A stretch of DNA of 64,000 nucleotides, from NCBI GenBank assembly GCA_035294125.1, contig DATGLM010000027.1, positions 1 to 64,000 of the forward strand. Reading direction: 5' to 3'. This document shows positions 29,892 through 38,421 of the stretch, piece after piece. The DNA is from CADDYT01 sp035294125. GTDB lineage: Bacteria > Chloroflexota > Ktedonobacteria > Ktedonobacterales > Ktedonobacteraceae. The translations under genes were made by a program, and so were the position numbers. The notes beneath the pieces are model-generated. The model was not told where the DNA came from and did not search any database. It saw only the letters and a program-made list of their open reading frames with translations. The stretch's first letter is position 1, and every line of letters begins with the position of its first letter.

Positions 29892-31121
29892 ATGGACATT
29901 GACACCATTCGGTTTTCACACATTCTAGAGGCGGACACCCTGGAACGGATGGAGTATTTCCTCTCCCACACCGCCTTCGTCGTTTCCCACAAATCCGAAA
30001 GCATTGAGACGCTGCAAGGCGTTCTCTGGTACCTTCCCATCAGCAGCCCCATCATCATCGTCACCAACTGCCCCAGAGAGGAGCTAGGTGATCTCCGCCG
30101 TGGACTGAAAGAACAGATGACCTCGCACAAAAAGCTCTACCTCGTCCACCAGAAAGACCGTCGCGTGGCTCGCCTCCTACGAGCGCGTGGCGTCTCCCAG
30201 ATTCTCGATGTAGATGGCCGCGTGCGCGACGGCAAGGGTGAAGGCATGTATATCGGCACCCTGTGCGCCGCCATGCTGGGCTATCCGCGCTGGGTGATCT
30301 TCTACGACGCCGACAACATCGTCCCTTGCTCGCTGCTCGAATACACGCTGGCAATGGGCAAACTCTTCCTCGCCGCCAGCGCGCAGGACCTGCTCTGGGA
30401 AGAGACTCCCGGAGATGCCCTGCACAACGTGCGCATTTGCTGGGCAGCCAAGCCGGAAGTGAAAAACGGCACCCTGGAATTCAAACTGCTCGGACGCTGC
30501 ACCAGCGTCATCTCCCCTCTTTTCAGCTCCCTGCTTGCCGAGTGGTTCGGCATTCACGACTACCCCATCATTTCCTCAAACGCGGGCGAGCAAGGGATGA
30601 CGATGAAGACGGCGAAGACGCTGCGCTTCTCGTCTCATTACTCCGTCGAAACCTTCCAGTTTCTCGACTTCCTCAGCCACGCCGGTTCTGCGCATCGTTC
30701 GCGCAAGGCCATCTTGCAGCAATACCAGTCGAAAAGCCCACATTTTCATACCAAAGGCGACGACGAGCATATCCGGCGCATGATTGCCCAGAGCCTCGGC
30801 AGCTTCTTCGTCTTCCACGAATATATTCCCACAAGTACACGGGAACAATTGCTGCGTATTTGCGATGAGATGCAGCTTGAGGTATGCTATCCAGTGATCT
30901 ATCCGTCAATAGATGATCTTAATCTAGAGGAGGAGGATGAACCGGTCTACGCTTCTCCATTCGATGATGGCGATGAACAAGGCGAGGCAGTTGCGATAGA
31001 TGAGGTGGATGAGCTGACTGAGAATGGAGAAAGCAGCCCTTACCTCGCCTTCTCGAAGCGGACATTCGTAGATCAGTACAAATTGTTCCGGGAGTACACG
31101 CCACAAGTTTTGCCCGCGTAG
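29892..31121 (+). CDS. mpgS: Mannosyl-3-phosphoglycerate synthase (GT55)
   Basis: MpgS transfers mannose from GDP-mannose to 3-phosphoglycerate, the first step to the compatible solute mannosylglycerate. The 409-residue product shows the family's donor-site segments VRDGKGEGMYIGTL (about 112-125) and VIFYDADNIVPCSL (135-148), where DAD is the metal motif, and later segments on GEQGMTM and HFHTKGDDEH. Length is typical. AAAGGA lies upstream. Its TAG stop overlaps the GTG/ATG of the next frame, so it is probably translationally coupled to the histidine phosphatase gene. A glucosyl version of the enzyme is the main alternative. Confidence 0.85.
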   Translation: MDIDTIRFSHILEADTLERMEYFLSHTAFVVSHKSESIETLQGVLWYLPISSPIIIVTNCPREELGDLRRGLKEQMTSHKKLYLVHQKDRRVARLLRARGVSQILDVDGRVRDGKGEGMYIGTLCAAMLGYPRWVIFYDADNIVPCSLLEYTLAMGKLFLAASAQDLLWEETPGDALHNVRICWAAKPEVKNGTLEFKLLGRCTSVISPLFSSLLAEWFGIHDYPIISSNAGEQGMTMKTAKTLRFSSHYSVETFQFLDFLSHAGSAHRSRKAILQQYQSKSPHFHTKGDDEHIRRMIAQSLGSFFVFHEYIPTSTREQLLRICDEMQLEVCYPVIYPSIDDLNLEEEDEPVYASPFDDGDEQGEAVAIDEVDELTENGESSPYLAFSKRTFVDQYKLFREYTPQVLPA

Positions 31122-31162
31122 TGATGCGCTCCCGGTTGTCTACGCAATCAGGGAGTATCATT

Positions 31163-31810
31163 GTGCGACTTTTTCTCGTGCGACACGGCGTCACACCGTA
31201 CAACCTTCAGGCTCGTTATACCGGCCAGGCGGACATTCCATTGAGTCCGCTTGGCGTGCGCGAGGCAGAAGCCGTCGGCCTGCGCCTGGCCTCAGAACAC
31301 ATCGATGCTGTCGTCTCCTCCGATCTAGAGCGCGCCCGCGTCACGGCCCAGGCCATCGCCCAACACCACGGCCTGTCCGTGCTGGAAGACCCGGACCTGC
31401 GTGAAACCGGGCTTGGCAATTGGGAGGGCCTTACCTTCGCCGAAGTGCGGGCGCAGCAACCCGACCTGCTGCTACACTGGTACCTCGAACCGGGTGCCGC
31501 TCCACACGGGGGCGAGACGATGTTCCAGGTGCGTGAGCGGGCAGAGCGGGCGCTGGCACGCTGGCAAGCACTCTATCCTGAGGGAGCAGTCGTCTGGTCA
31601 ACACACGGCGGCTTCATCGGCATTATGCTCTGCCACCTGCTCGGCCTCGACCTCACCCACCGCAGGCAGTTCCGGCTCGGCAACACCTCGATCACTGCGG
31701 TCGACTTCAGCCGCAGTTATCCTGTCCTGCTCTACGTCAACGAGACCGCGCACACACGCGGTCTCTCGGCCGATGATGAGCTAGACTCGGCATCAACCTC
31801 AATCCGTTGA
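31163..31810 (+). CDS. Histidine phosphatase (phosphoglycerate mutase superfamily), candidate mannosyl-3-phosphoglycerate phosphatase
   Basis: This phosphohistidine enzyme begins VRLFLVRHGVTPYNLQARYT and has the RHG nucleophile (H8), the second Arg in SSDLERARVTAQ, the acid/base Glu region LRETGLGNWEGL and the second His in STHGGFIG. GTG 31163 with AGGGAG upstream places RHG at the normal position; in-frame starts at 31121 and 31124 would add 14 residues and overlap mpgS. The position directly behind mpgS suggests it dephosphorylates mannosyl-3-phosphoglycerate. Glucosyl-3-phosphoglycerate phosphatase of mycobacteria is a known histidine-phosphatase precedent. The specific role is an inference. 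Confidence 0.8.
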   Translation: MRLFLVRHGVTPYNLQARYTGQADIPLSPLGVREAEAVGLRLASEHIDAVVSSDLERARVTAQAIAQHHGLSVLEDPDLRETGLGNWEGLTFAEVRAQQPDLLLHWYLEPGAAPHGGETMFQVRERAERALARWQALYPEGAVVWSTHGGFIGIMLCHLLGLDLTHRRQFRLGNTSITAVDFSRSYPVLLYVNETAHTRGLSADDELDSASTSIR

Positions 31811-31827
31811 TGTTCTTTTGCCCTGCC

Positions 31828-32343
31828 TTAAGCCCTTCGACTCATCTCCAGGAACAGTCTCTCGCCTCGTGGGTTGCGCTGCACCACGACGCGCGCGCGC
31901 TGGAAACCCGCCTTTTCATAGACGCGAATAGCCCGCTCATTAAACGTGAGCACGAAGAGGCGGAAGTGATCCGGCGCGAACTCCTGGCGCGCAAAATCCA
32001 GCCCTGCGTTGACAAAAGCCAGTCCCAACCCCTTACCTTGCCCTGTCAAATCAGGCCGCATCCCCAGCCCGACAGTAATAGTATTATTCTCGCTATACAG
32101 GTGCGGCTCATCAAAACCGGTCACATATGCCGAGGAGCCAAAACCGAAGAAGCCCACCAGTTCGCCCGCCTCGTTGCGCGCCGCGTAATGCGGGCTGCGC
32201 CTGTCCAGCAGTTCCTTCAGAGCCTCCTCGTATTCTTCCTCAGCTTCAGCTTGCATATTATAAACAGCATACGGCCCCTCGTAACGCCACGCCAGCACCG
32301 CACGAGCCTCCTCTTCGTTCATCGGATGAAAGAAAAACTGCAT
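31828..32343 (-). CDS. GNAT family N-acetyltransferase
   Basis: This acetyl-CoA-dependent acyltransferase of 171 residues has the GNAT motif A (GLGMRPDLTGQGKGLGLAFV) for pyrophosphate binding and the C-terminal NERAIRVYEKAGF segment. The overall pattern is like RimJ/RimL or small-molecule acetyltransferases. GAGAGGG precedes the ATG. It converges with the histidine phosphatase, 17 bp apart. The acceptor is unknown. Confidence 0.85.
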   Translation of the reverse strand: MQFFFHPMNEEEARAVLAWRYEGPYAVYNMQAEAEEEYEEALKELLDRRSPHYAARNEAGELVGFFGFGSSAYVTGFDEPHLYSENNTITVGLGMRPDLTGQGKGLGLAFVNAGLDFARQEFAPDHFRLFVLTFNERAIRVYEKAGFQRARVVVQRNPRGERLFLEMSRRA

Positions 32344-32412
32344 AGCCGCCCTCTCTTTAAAAAAAGCTGCTTTTGCCTGTACTTTACACGGTCCGTCAAG
32401 AGGGCAGTGTCT

Positions 32413-32487
32413 GGTGATCGTCCGTAAGCGGACGCGAGGCCCCAGGTACTGCGCTTGAGGTCTCCTGTCGGCTTACGGACCATCACC
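32413..32487. terminator. Long hairpin between the cassette and the GNAT gene
   Basis: Arms at 32413-32429 and 32471-32487 (GGTGATCGTCCGTAAGC and its complement) pair over 17 bp with one mismatch around a 41-nt loop. It follows the last gene of the 32.5-36.8 kb cassette on the minus strand. There is no T-run, so its role as a terminator is only likely by position. Confidence 0.45.
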
Positions 32488-32538
32488 GTGCATGTCAGGG
32501 AAGAGGGAGCACAGACAATCGCGCTCCCCTGTATCACT

Positions 32539-34320
32539 TTAATTCGTTGGCGTTGATCCTGTTGTGGTGGAGGTGCCGGGCGTGCCTGATGTGGAGGTTG
32601 TGCCTGCCGCAGCAGGAGGAGAATCAACACGCGGCGACTTTGGCAGGATTTCGCCCACAAAACCGACAATCTGGGCCCCCGGAATATCTAGTTCGCCGAA
32701 AGCGTGGCTCCCTTTGAAGCTCCAGGCGGCATAGTTGGCCGAAGAATACACGTTCGATCCCGAAAAGTCACTGGACTGATGGCTCGCTTCGGCACCTATA
32801 CCCAGGAAGCCGATGCCACCGGCAACGTTCGAAGAACTGCTAGAATTGCTGCTTTGCTGCTCCCGGCTATACTGCGCCAGCATGTCTCCAGCCTGACCCC
32901 AGCCGGTTGCCTTGATCTTCACATTGCGCACCACCAGGAACTGGGTAGGAATCATCGGGAGCAGATGGACGTCATCCTGTATCTGGTTACTGATTGTGCC
33001 GTCGCTGACCGCGCCAGCCTTCTCACCGGGGATATACCAGCCATCTACCTGGAACAACTCTGCCAGCATCCAGGGACGTTTGATGTCGCACAGTCCGTAC
33101 TCGAATGAAATGCTCACGTCGCTCATCTGACTATCAAACGAGTACTGCTGGGAGCCGCTGCCCGTCGAGCCGGACTGCCCGCTACTCGATGTTGTACCTC
33201 CTTCAGCACCGAACGTGACGCCGAAGATCATCCCAAAGCCACCCGCGCTGGTGGAACTCGAATGCCCCTGATACCAGTTAGAGGCCATACTGCTTGACGC
33301 TGTCGAGCTGCTGCTCTGCCAGCTACTTGTGTCGACAGTTATGGTTCTGAAGCCTGTCAGCTTGTCTGTCGCGTCCCACCAGGAAGCTGGCAAAATGTAA
33401 GAATAGGGTGTCCCGACTGGAACATAGCCGGTCAAGCCCAGATCCCAGGCCTTGAACAACTCACGGGCCTGGTTGAGGAAGAAAGGACCGACAGCTCCGC
33501 CTACACTACCCAGCGTATCGAGGGCGTTTTCCACCTGGTCAGCGCCAGATGAACGCCAATCGTTCCAGGCGTTGTCCACAGCAACCTGCAACGATTGTGA
33601 GGTCACAGGCCAGGCAGCCGCGAGGGCGGAATTGGTCGAGGCGGCCGCTTCGGCCTGAGCATAGGCCGTCCTGGCTGCCGCCCATACAGCCGACAGCGTT
33701 TCATAGTTCGAGTACAGGGGAGTCTGTTGATAGGTGTTATTGCCGTTGTTGTCGTAGACCCACAAAACCTTCGAGGCCGCGTCAATCTTCGCCTGAATAT
33801 CAGGTGGGGGCGGCGGCGCAGGAATACCCTGAGCCTTCATAATGATTGCCTGATAGGCCTGGCTGATCTGCTCGGCTCCCTCATAGGGGATGTAGGTGCC
33901 GTCAGTTGTGATCTTCATCATCGTGTCGACCAGAGCCGCTATGTTAGCCGCGCTCTGCATAGAATGCTGCATCTGCGCATCGACCGCTGGCGGTGGGGGC
34001 GTCGTCGCCGTGCTCCCCGTTCCACTGCTGCTCCCCGCTGCAGACGTAGACGAAGCTGGTGGGGGCGCTATCTTCCCCTGATTGGTCAGACTCGCCACCG
34101 AATCACTGCCAGCCGGTGTCCAGGCATCTGAGTAGGACTCTGGATCAGCCGGGATTCCCAGCGGGAGTTGGATGTAGCAAACCTCTTGCAAAGGCTTGCC
34201 ATTTTTGTCTACCACCTGAGCATTCAATGCTCTCTGGATCAAAGTAGACAACATTGCCTGTAGAGCATTACTCAGATCGGTTGAGACCTGCATCTGTTGC
34301 TGAACGGGATCAACTGCCAT
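32539..34320 (-). CDS. Unknown 593-residue protein, third gene of the peptidoglycan-directed cassette
   Basis: The function is not recognised. The sequence has no signal peptide or membrane segment. An N-terminal helical region of about 70 residues is followed by a Ser/Pro/Thr-rich linker, a helical middle with many Ala/Gln, the segment ILPASWWDATDKL, Gly/Ser-rich loops, and a C-terminal beta-rich domain of about 150 residues (SISFEYGLCDIKRPWM, then VDGWYIPGEKAGAV, then FLVVRNVKIKATGWG, then DIPGAQIVGFVGEILP). That domain recurs in the cassette's first gene. The tail is Thr/Ser/Gly/Pro-rich. AAGGAGG precedes the ATG. It starts 57 bp after the lysozyme-TIG gene. Confidence 0.7.
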   Translation of the reverse strand: MAVDPVQQQMQVSTDLSNALQAMLSTLIQRALNAQVVDKNGKPLQEVCYIQLPLGIPADPESYSDAWTPAGSDSVASLTNQGKIAPPPASSTSAAGSSSGTGSTATTPPPPAVDAQMQHSMQSAANIAALVDTMMKITTDGTYIPYEGAEQISQAYQAIIMKAQGIPAPPPPPDIQAKIDAASKVLWVYDNNGNNTYQQTPLYSNYETLSAVWAAARTAYAQAEAAASTNSALAAAWPVTSQSLQVAVDNAWNDWRSSGADQVENALDTLGSVGGAVGPFFLNQARELFKAWDLGLTGYVPVGTPYSYILPASWWDATDKLTGFRTITVDTSSWQSSSSTASSSMASNWYQGHSSSTSAGGFGMIFGVTFGAEGGTTSSSGQSGSTGSGSQQYSFDSQMSDVSISFEYGLCDIKRPWMLAELFQVDGWYIPGEKAGAVSDGTISNQIQDDVHLLPMIPTQFLVVRNVKIKATGWGQAGDMLAQYSREQQSSNSSSSSNVAGGIGFLGIGAEASHQSSDFSGSNVYSSANYAAWSFKGSHAFGELDIPGAQIVGFVGEILPKSPRVDSPPAAAGTTSTSGTPGTSTTTGSTPTN

Positions 34321-34377
34321 AGGTAGTTCCTCCTTAAAAAAGGTGTGTTGTACTGGTGTCGGCTACTCTAAGCCGAC

Positions 34378-35286
34378 TCAGGACGTATAGGTAAACTGGT
34401 CGCCCGGCGAAAGGGCCGACTGACCGGAGGGAGTAAGGACCACAACATCCACGGTGCCTGAGCCATCAGGGACGGTCACGGTGATCTGGCTATCGCTGTC
34501 AACCGACATGTTGGCGACGTTGACCTGGCCAAAGCCTACATCTGTGGCCCCGGTAAAGCCAGAACCGCTCACGGTGACTGTATCGCCACCAGCACCGCTT
34601 GCCGGATTCAAGCCGCTGACCACGGGGCCATTCGCCGGTGTAGACCCTGAAGCCTGCACCGAAGACGGCCAGTGGAGAACGGAGAAGTCTAATCCTGCCG
34701 ATTGAACGGCGGCAGCATTGGTAAAGAGCAGCACATCGGCGTCGTTGCGAGGCTTCAGCCCCGGATTGCCAGTCTCGTTCATCCGGCAATTAGCGGCGGC
34801 GGTTGCCCAGTCATGGGCCGCGCAGGCGGCGCGAAACTTCGGCCACGAGGGACCAAAGCCCGGTCCCATCGCCCACGCCATGCTGAGCAGTCCAAGTTGG
34901 GCATCGGCAGGCCAGGAGTCCACATCAGAAAACTCGCTGGTCGACTTGAGCGTCGAGGCAAACTGATTCAGCTTCGCTGTTACAAGCTGCGCAATGCTAT
35001 CGTCAGTCAACATCAGGTTGGTGAGAGAGGCGCAAGCCTTATATCCCTTCTGTGCCAGATCTGGCTGCGATTTCAATGCGTTCCACTCATTGCGAATCTC
35101 GTCCTGCGAAGCCGGGCTGCCATCTGACTTGTGGACGAATGGCAGGTTGAGCGCCAGATCGACAGGATCAATCAAGTTACCAATACCGATGGTTACCAGT
35201 CCCTTGATGTCGAGATACATATAATTGACTTTGCCCTCAAACTGTGTGCTGAAGGACATAAAAACATCTTGAACGCTTTGATACAT
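34378..35286 (-). CDS. Lysozyme-like (GH24-type) protein with C-terminal IPT/TIG domain
   Basis: The N-terminal ~190 residues resemble phage T4-type lysozyme: STQFEGKVNYMYLDIKGLVT and IGIGN carry the catalytic Glu (in FEG), the Asp (in YLD) and the Thr of the active site, followed by a helical lobe with RMNETGNPGLKPRNDADVLL. After a short linker the last ~85 residues (VVSGLNPASGAGGDTVTVSG, ending QFTYTS) form an IPT/TIG immunoglobulin-like domain. There is no signal peptide. The 302-residue gene lies between two related large genes with short gaps (57 and 33 bp) and strong ribosome binding sites, so all three are cotranscribed. The catalytic assignment is by motif only. Confidence 0.78.
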   Translation of the reverse strand: MYQSVQDVFMSFSTQFEGKVNYMYLDIKGLVTIGIGNLIDPVDLALNLPFVHKSDGSPASQDEIRNEWNALKSQPDLAQKGYKACASLTNLMLTDDSIAQLVTAKLNQFASTLKSTSEFSDVDSWPADAQLGLLSMAWAMGPGFGPSWPKFRAACAAHDWATAAANCRMNETGNPGLKPRNDADVLLFTNAAAVQSAGLDFSVLHWPSSVQASGSTPANGPVVSGLNPASGAGGDTVTVSGSGFTGATDVGFGQVNVANMSVDSDSQITVTVPDGSGTVDVVVLTPSGQSALSPGDQFTYTS

Positions 35287-35319
35287 ACTTCCCTCCTGAT
35301 AAACTGGTGATACTCTTGC

Positions 35320-36783
35320 TTACGAGAGGCCGAGTAACTTCTGCCACGTAGTCCCATCTACAGCGCCGCTAGCATTTAAGCCATTGCGTTGCTGGAACGC
35401 CTGAACCGCGTTAACGGTCGTGGCCCCATAATTCCCGTCGATCGCCAGCACAGCATCGCTAGAGCCAGGGGTAGCAGCCCTTAGCAAGCCTTGCAGGCGG
35501 GCAACGGCTGGTCCTTGCTGGCCACTGCTCAACGTTGGCAGGGCATTCAGGCTCTCAGATGTTGACAGTTCAAGTGCGCTCAGATTGGGATCGCTGGCCG
35601 GGGGAAGTACAGGCAGAATGCTCGCCATCCATCCGATAATCTGCATACCTGGAATGCTGATCGTGAGACTGGAGTCAATGGAGCGGCCAATCAGCGAAAT
35701 GGGGCCAAAGCTGGCAGCATTGGGGATCGCCACACGATCTTGATCGCTCCAGGAGCCGCTAATGCTTACGTTGCGTACCAGGAAGAGAGCAGTAGGAACG
35801 GCAGGACACTGGCCACCGCTTCCGTCGGCTAAACCCGCCGCCAGGTCTCCAGCTCCATACGTCGGAATATACCAGCCCTTCGTTGCCACAAAGAGTTCAT
35901 TCCACCAGCTACGAGAGAGTGTAACCAGGCAGTATTCAAAGGATACGCTAAGGCGTTCCGCCTGCACCGTCTGGATACTGGCGACACTCATAATCTGCGC
36001 CATTGCCCTGGACGAGGCAACCATACTGATTGGCTTCATCGTGGCAGTTACCGGACTGGTTAACCCTGTCGCGGCAATCGTCGTAGCGACCGGTTGTTCC
36101 GCTGCCGTGGTTAGCCTGAGTGAATCTCCTGCCGGAACAGTCACAGCCTGATTCAATTGAGTCATTTCTGTCCGTTCGGCAGCCGCCACACTTGTCGTAG
36201 GAAGCGCAGGATGGAAAGCGAGACGATTCACCGCCTGATCTACGGGTAAGAGACCAGGATGCAGCCCAAAGTTCAGCAGCGGGAGATGTTGTGGAGGGAG
36301 AACGTGCCAGCGCCAGGGCAGAATTGGCGGCTGCACCGTTCCGCTCACTTGATCTGAAGACAGAGTATGCGTTGTCCAGTTGCTGCTCGCAGTCGCGTCC
36401 CACCAGTTGGTCGGCGTAGCAGTAATATTGGCAAGCTGGTTATGGAAGCTTTCATCGGCGCTGCCGCGCAGTTTGCCAAATTCGCTCAACTGATCTCCTG
36501 TCATACTGTCGGCAGGCATACATGACAGGAGGATCTCATAAAGACCACTGGCTGTAATGAGCGTTGGATAAAACTGACCGGCAATTACTCGTGCTGTAAT
36601 ATCTGCCAGATCGTTGATTTCCTGTGCAGGCAATAGCAGGTTACTGGCGAAGGTGCTTGTGTCAACAGGCAGACCGCAAGGTTGCGCGGCAAAAGCAGCG
36701 GTGGCACCGGCAACGGGAGGATACAGGCTGCTAAGAAAATCCTGTACAGCACTCCCCAACCTGTCAATAGTAGGATCACTCAT
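35320..36783 (-). CDS. Unknown 487-residue protein with C-terminal peptidoglycan-binding domain, first gene of the cassette
   Basis: The C-terminal ~70 residues are a PG_binding_1 domain: SSGQQGPAVARLQGLLRA, then DGNYGATTVNAVQAFQQRNG and a DGTTWQKLLGL end. The rest is not a known family but shares its order of segments with the 593-residue protein: NWWDATASSNW, then LSVSFEYCLVTLSRSWW, TKGWYIPTYGAGDL, LFLVRNVSISGSW and SIPGMQIIGWMASILP. No signal peptide or membrane segment is seen. It is the promoter-proximal gene of the cassette; AGAGGGA lies upstream of the ATG. A wall-associated or exported role is inferred from the binding domain. Confidence 0.75.
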   Translation of the reverse strand: MSDPTIDRLGSAVQDFLSSLYPPVAGATAAFAAQPCGLPVDTSTFASNLLLPAQEINDLADITARVIAGQFYPTLITASGLYEILLSCMPADSMTGDQLSEFGKLRGSADESFHNQLANITATPTNWWDATASSNWTTHTLSSDQVSGTVQPPILPWRWHVLPPQHLPLLNFGLHPGLLPVDQAVNRLAFHPALPTTSVAAAERTEMTQLNQAVTVPAGDSLRLTTAAEQPVATTIAATGLTSPVTATMKPISMVASSRAMAQIMSVASIQTVQAERLSVSFEYCLVTLSRSWWNELFVATKGWYIPTYGAGDLAAGLADGSGGQCPAVPTALFLVRNVSISGSWSDQDRVAIPNAASFGPISLIGRSIDSSLTISIPGMQIIGWMASILPVLPPASDPNLSALELSTSESLNALPTLSSGQQGPAVARLQGLLRAATPGSSDAVLAIDGNYGATTVNAVQAFQQRNGLNASGAVDGTTWQKLLGLS

Positions 36784-36910
36784 CGAATATCCCTCTTCCT
36801 GTGTGAAGTCATCTTTTCCTCATGTCAGTGGATATACGGCAAGTCGGTGTTTTTTTAGCAAATCAGATTCTTTTCTCGTGACCTTTTTAGAGACAAAAAA
36901 ACACCTGCCA

Positions 36911-36949
36911 GAAAAATTGCAGAACCCCCTCAAAAGTGAGGGGGTTCTG
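36911..36949 (-). terminator. Terminator after the aminotransferase gene
   Basis: A perfect 13-bp stem (CAGAACCCCCTCA and its complement, 4-nt loop) is followed on the minus strand by CAATTTTTC. It separates the aminotransferase from the cassette downstream. Confidence 0.9.
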
Positions 36950-36996
36950 GCGCAAGCTGCAGGGTGCTCCCTTTTTGACAGGAAAGGCCTCAGCTT

Positions 36997-38292
36997 TTAA
37001 ACAGTAGGAGGCCGCTTCAGGTCTTCGAGCGCGTTGAGCAGGGTGTCGATCTCCTCGATGGTGTTGTAGAAATGCGGAGAGATGCGGGTAACGGTGCCAC
37101 GAGCGGCGGCAGCGATATTGCGCGCCTCCAGTTCATTCACGATCTGCTGCGGCGTCATGCCAGAACGTTGCGGATGGGGAGTGAAGCAGACGATGCCGGA
37201 ACGCTCGCCCGACCCCTGCGGCGAAACGACGGGATAGCCAAGCCGCTTTAATCCAGCGATGAGGCGCGCCGTCAGGTCCAGAATCCGTGTCTCGACCGCC
37301 GCCATGCCGCCATCCAGACTCTCGAAGACGCTCAGCGCCGCGTCCAGACCGATGATGGCCGTGCTGTTGGATGAGCTATGCTCGAAACGTGCCGCACCCT
37401 CTTTCAACGACTGCTCGTAGTTGAAAAAATCGAAGGGTTCGGCCACGCTGAACCAGCTACGGCGTGGCAGTCGGAGGCGACTCAGGAAATCATCCGAGAC
37501 GTAGAGGATGCCGGTGGTCTGGGGGCCAAGCAGCCACTTATGCGCAGCCGCCGACAGGTAATCCACGCCCAGCGCCTGCACATCGATCGCCAGCGCCCCC
37601 AGCGCCTGCATGGCATCGATGCCGCAGAGGATGCCGCGTTCGTGGCAGTAGCGCGCAATGGCGGCAATGTCGTTGCGATAGCCCGTGGAGAACTCGACAA
37701 GGCTTAAGCTGACCAGCCTGGTATGTCCCCTGTCCTGCTCGATGCGCTCAAAAATCGCTTCCGGCGGGATGCGCCCGCCGCGCTGTGGCACGAGATGTAC
37801 CTGCACCCCCTGCTCGCGCAGGTTCAGCCAGGGATAGACATTGCTCGGAAACTCGCCCTCGGCGGTAATCACGCTGTCGCCCTCCTGCCAGGGCAGGCCC
37901 TGCGCAATCATCATCATGCCATCGCCCGTACTGGCCGTGAAAGCGATCTGCTCCGGCTGCGCCCCGATCATATCCGCCATGCGCCGGTGTGCCCCTTGCT
38001 CGTACATGCGCCAGCGTTCCCCGTGCATGCTGGCATAGTTGCTGCGATCATCAATATATTCGTGCAAGCCGCGAGCCACCGGTCGCGGCAGCGGCCCATT
38101 AGCCGCGTGATTCAAATACACACAGTTGCGCGTAACCGGAAAAAAGAATTGGCGGATATCCTGTGCTTCTCCGTATTCTCCATCCACAAATTCATGCTCG
38201 CCCTCTTCAATCAACAACAACGATTGCAGCATCTCCTCCAGCGCAGGCATCGACCGCTCATGCTGCTCATTCAAAGCAGTGTCTTTAGACAT
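36997..38292 (-). CDS. Class V aminotransferase (PLP-dependent)
   Basis: This is a fold-type I PLP enzyme of 431 residues related to isopenicillin N epimerase and cysteine desulfurase-like proteins. The Schiff-base lysine is in LSAAAHKWLLGPQ, the cofactor Asp in CGIDAMQALG, and the phosphate-binding His/Ser region in ARFEHSSSNSTAI. The start segment VYLNHAANGPLPRP is typical of the class. An N-terminal extension of about 50 residues is acidic. It lies downstream of a nitrilase-family gene and a broken amino-acid permease on the same strand, which suggests amino-acid or amide catabolism. The substrate is not determinable. Confidence 0.85.
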   Translation of the reverse strand: MSKDTALNEQHERSMPALEEMLQSLLLIEEGEHEFVDGEYGEAQDIRQFFFPVTRNCVYLNHAANGPLPRPVARGLHEYIDDRSNYASMHGERWRMYEQGAHRRMADMIGAQPEQIAFTASTGDGMMMIAQGLPWQEGDSVITAEGEFPSNVYPWLNLREQGVQVHLVPQRGGRIPPEAIFERIEQDRGHTRLVSLSLVEFSTGYRNDIAAIARYCHERGILCGIDAMQALGALAIDVQALGVDYLSAAAHKWLLGPQTTGILYVSDDFLSRLRLPRRSWFSVAEPFDFFNYEQSLKEGAARFEHSSSNSTAIIGLDAALSVFESLDGGMAAVETRILDLTARLIAGLKRLGYPVVSPQGSGERSGIVCFTPHPQRSGMTPQQIVNELEARNIAAAARGTVTRISPHFYNTIEEIDTLLNALEDLKRPPTV

Positions 38293-38300
38293 AAAAATGC

Positions 38301-38355
38301 TCCTCCCGATTTGTATGGCTCTATTGTTTTATTATACGCCATACAGTCGGGAGGA
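38301..38355 (-). promoter_or_regulatory. Leader hairpin covering the aminotransferase ribosome binding site
   Basis: Arms TCCTCCCGA/TCGGGAGGA and GTATGGC/GCCATAC, separated by a 3/2-nt internal loop, form a hairpin with an 18-nt loop. The GGGAGGA strand is the Shine-Dalgarno of the aminotransferase gene, and the loop contains TATAAT on the minus strand. It could hide the ribosome site in read-through mRNA. Confidence 0.45.
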
Positions 38356-38421
38356 ACACTTCACCACCCCACAGCCTTTCGGCATCTCATCTCTGGTCGC
38401 TATACTCAGCACACGCTCCCA

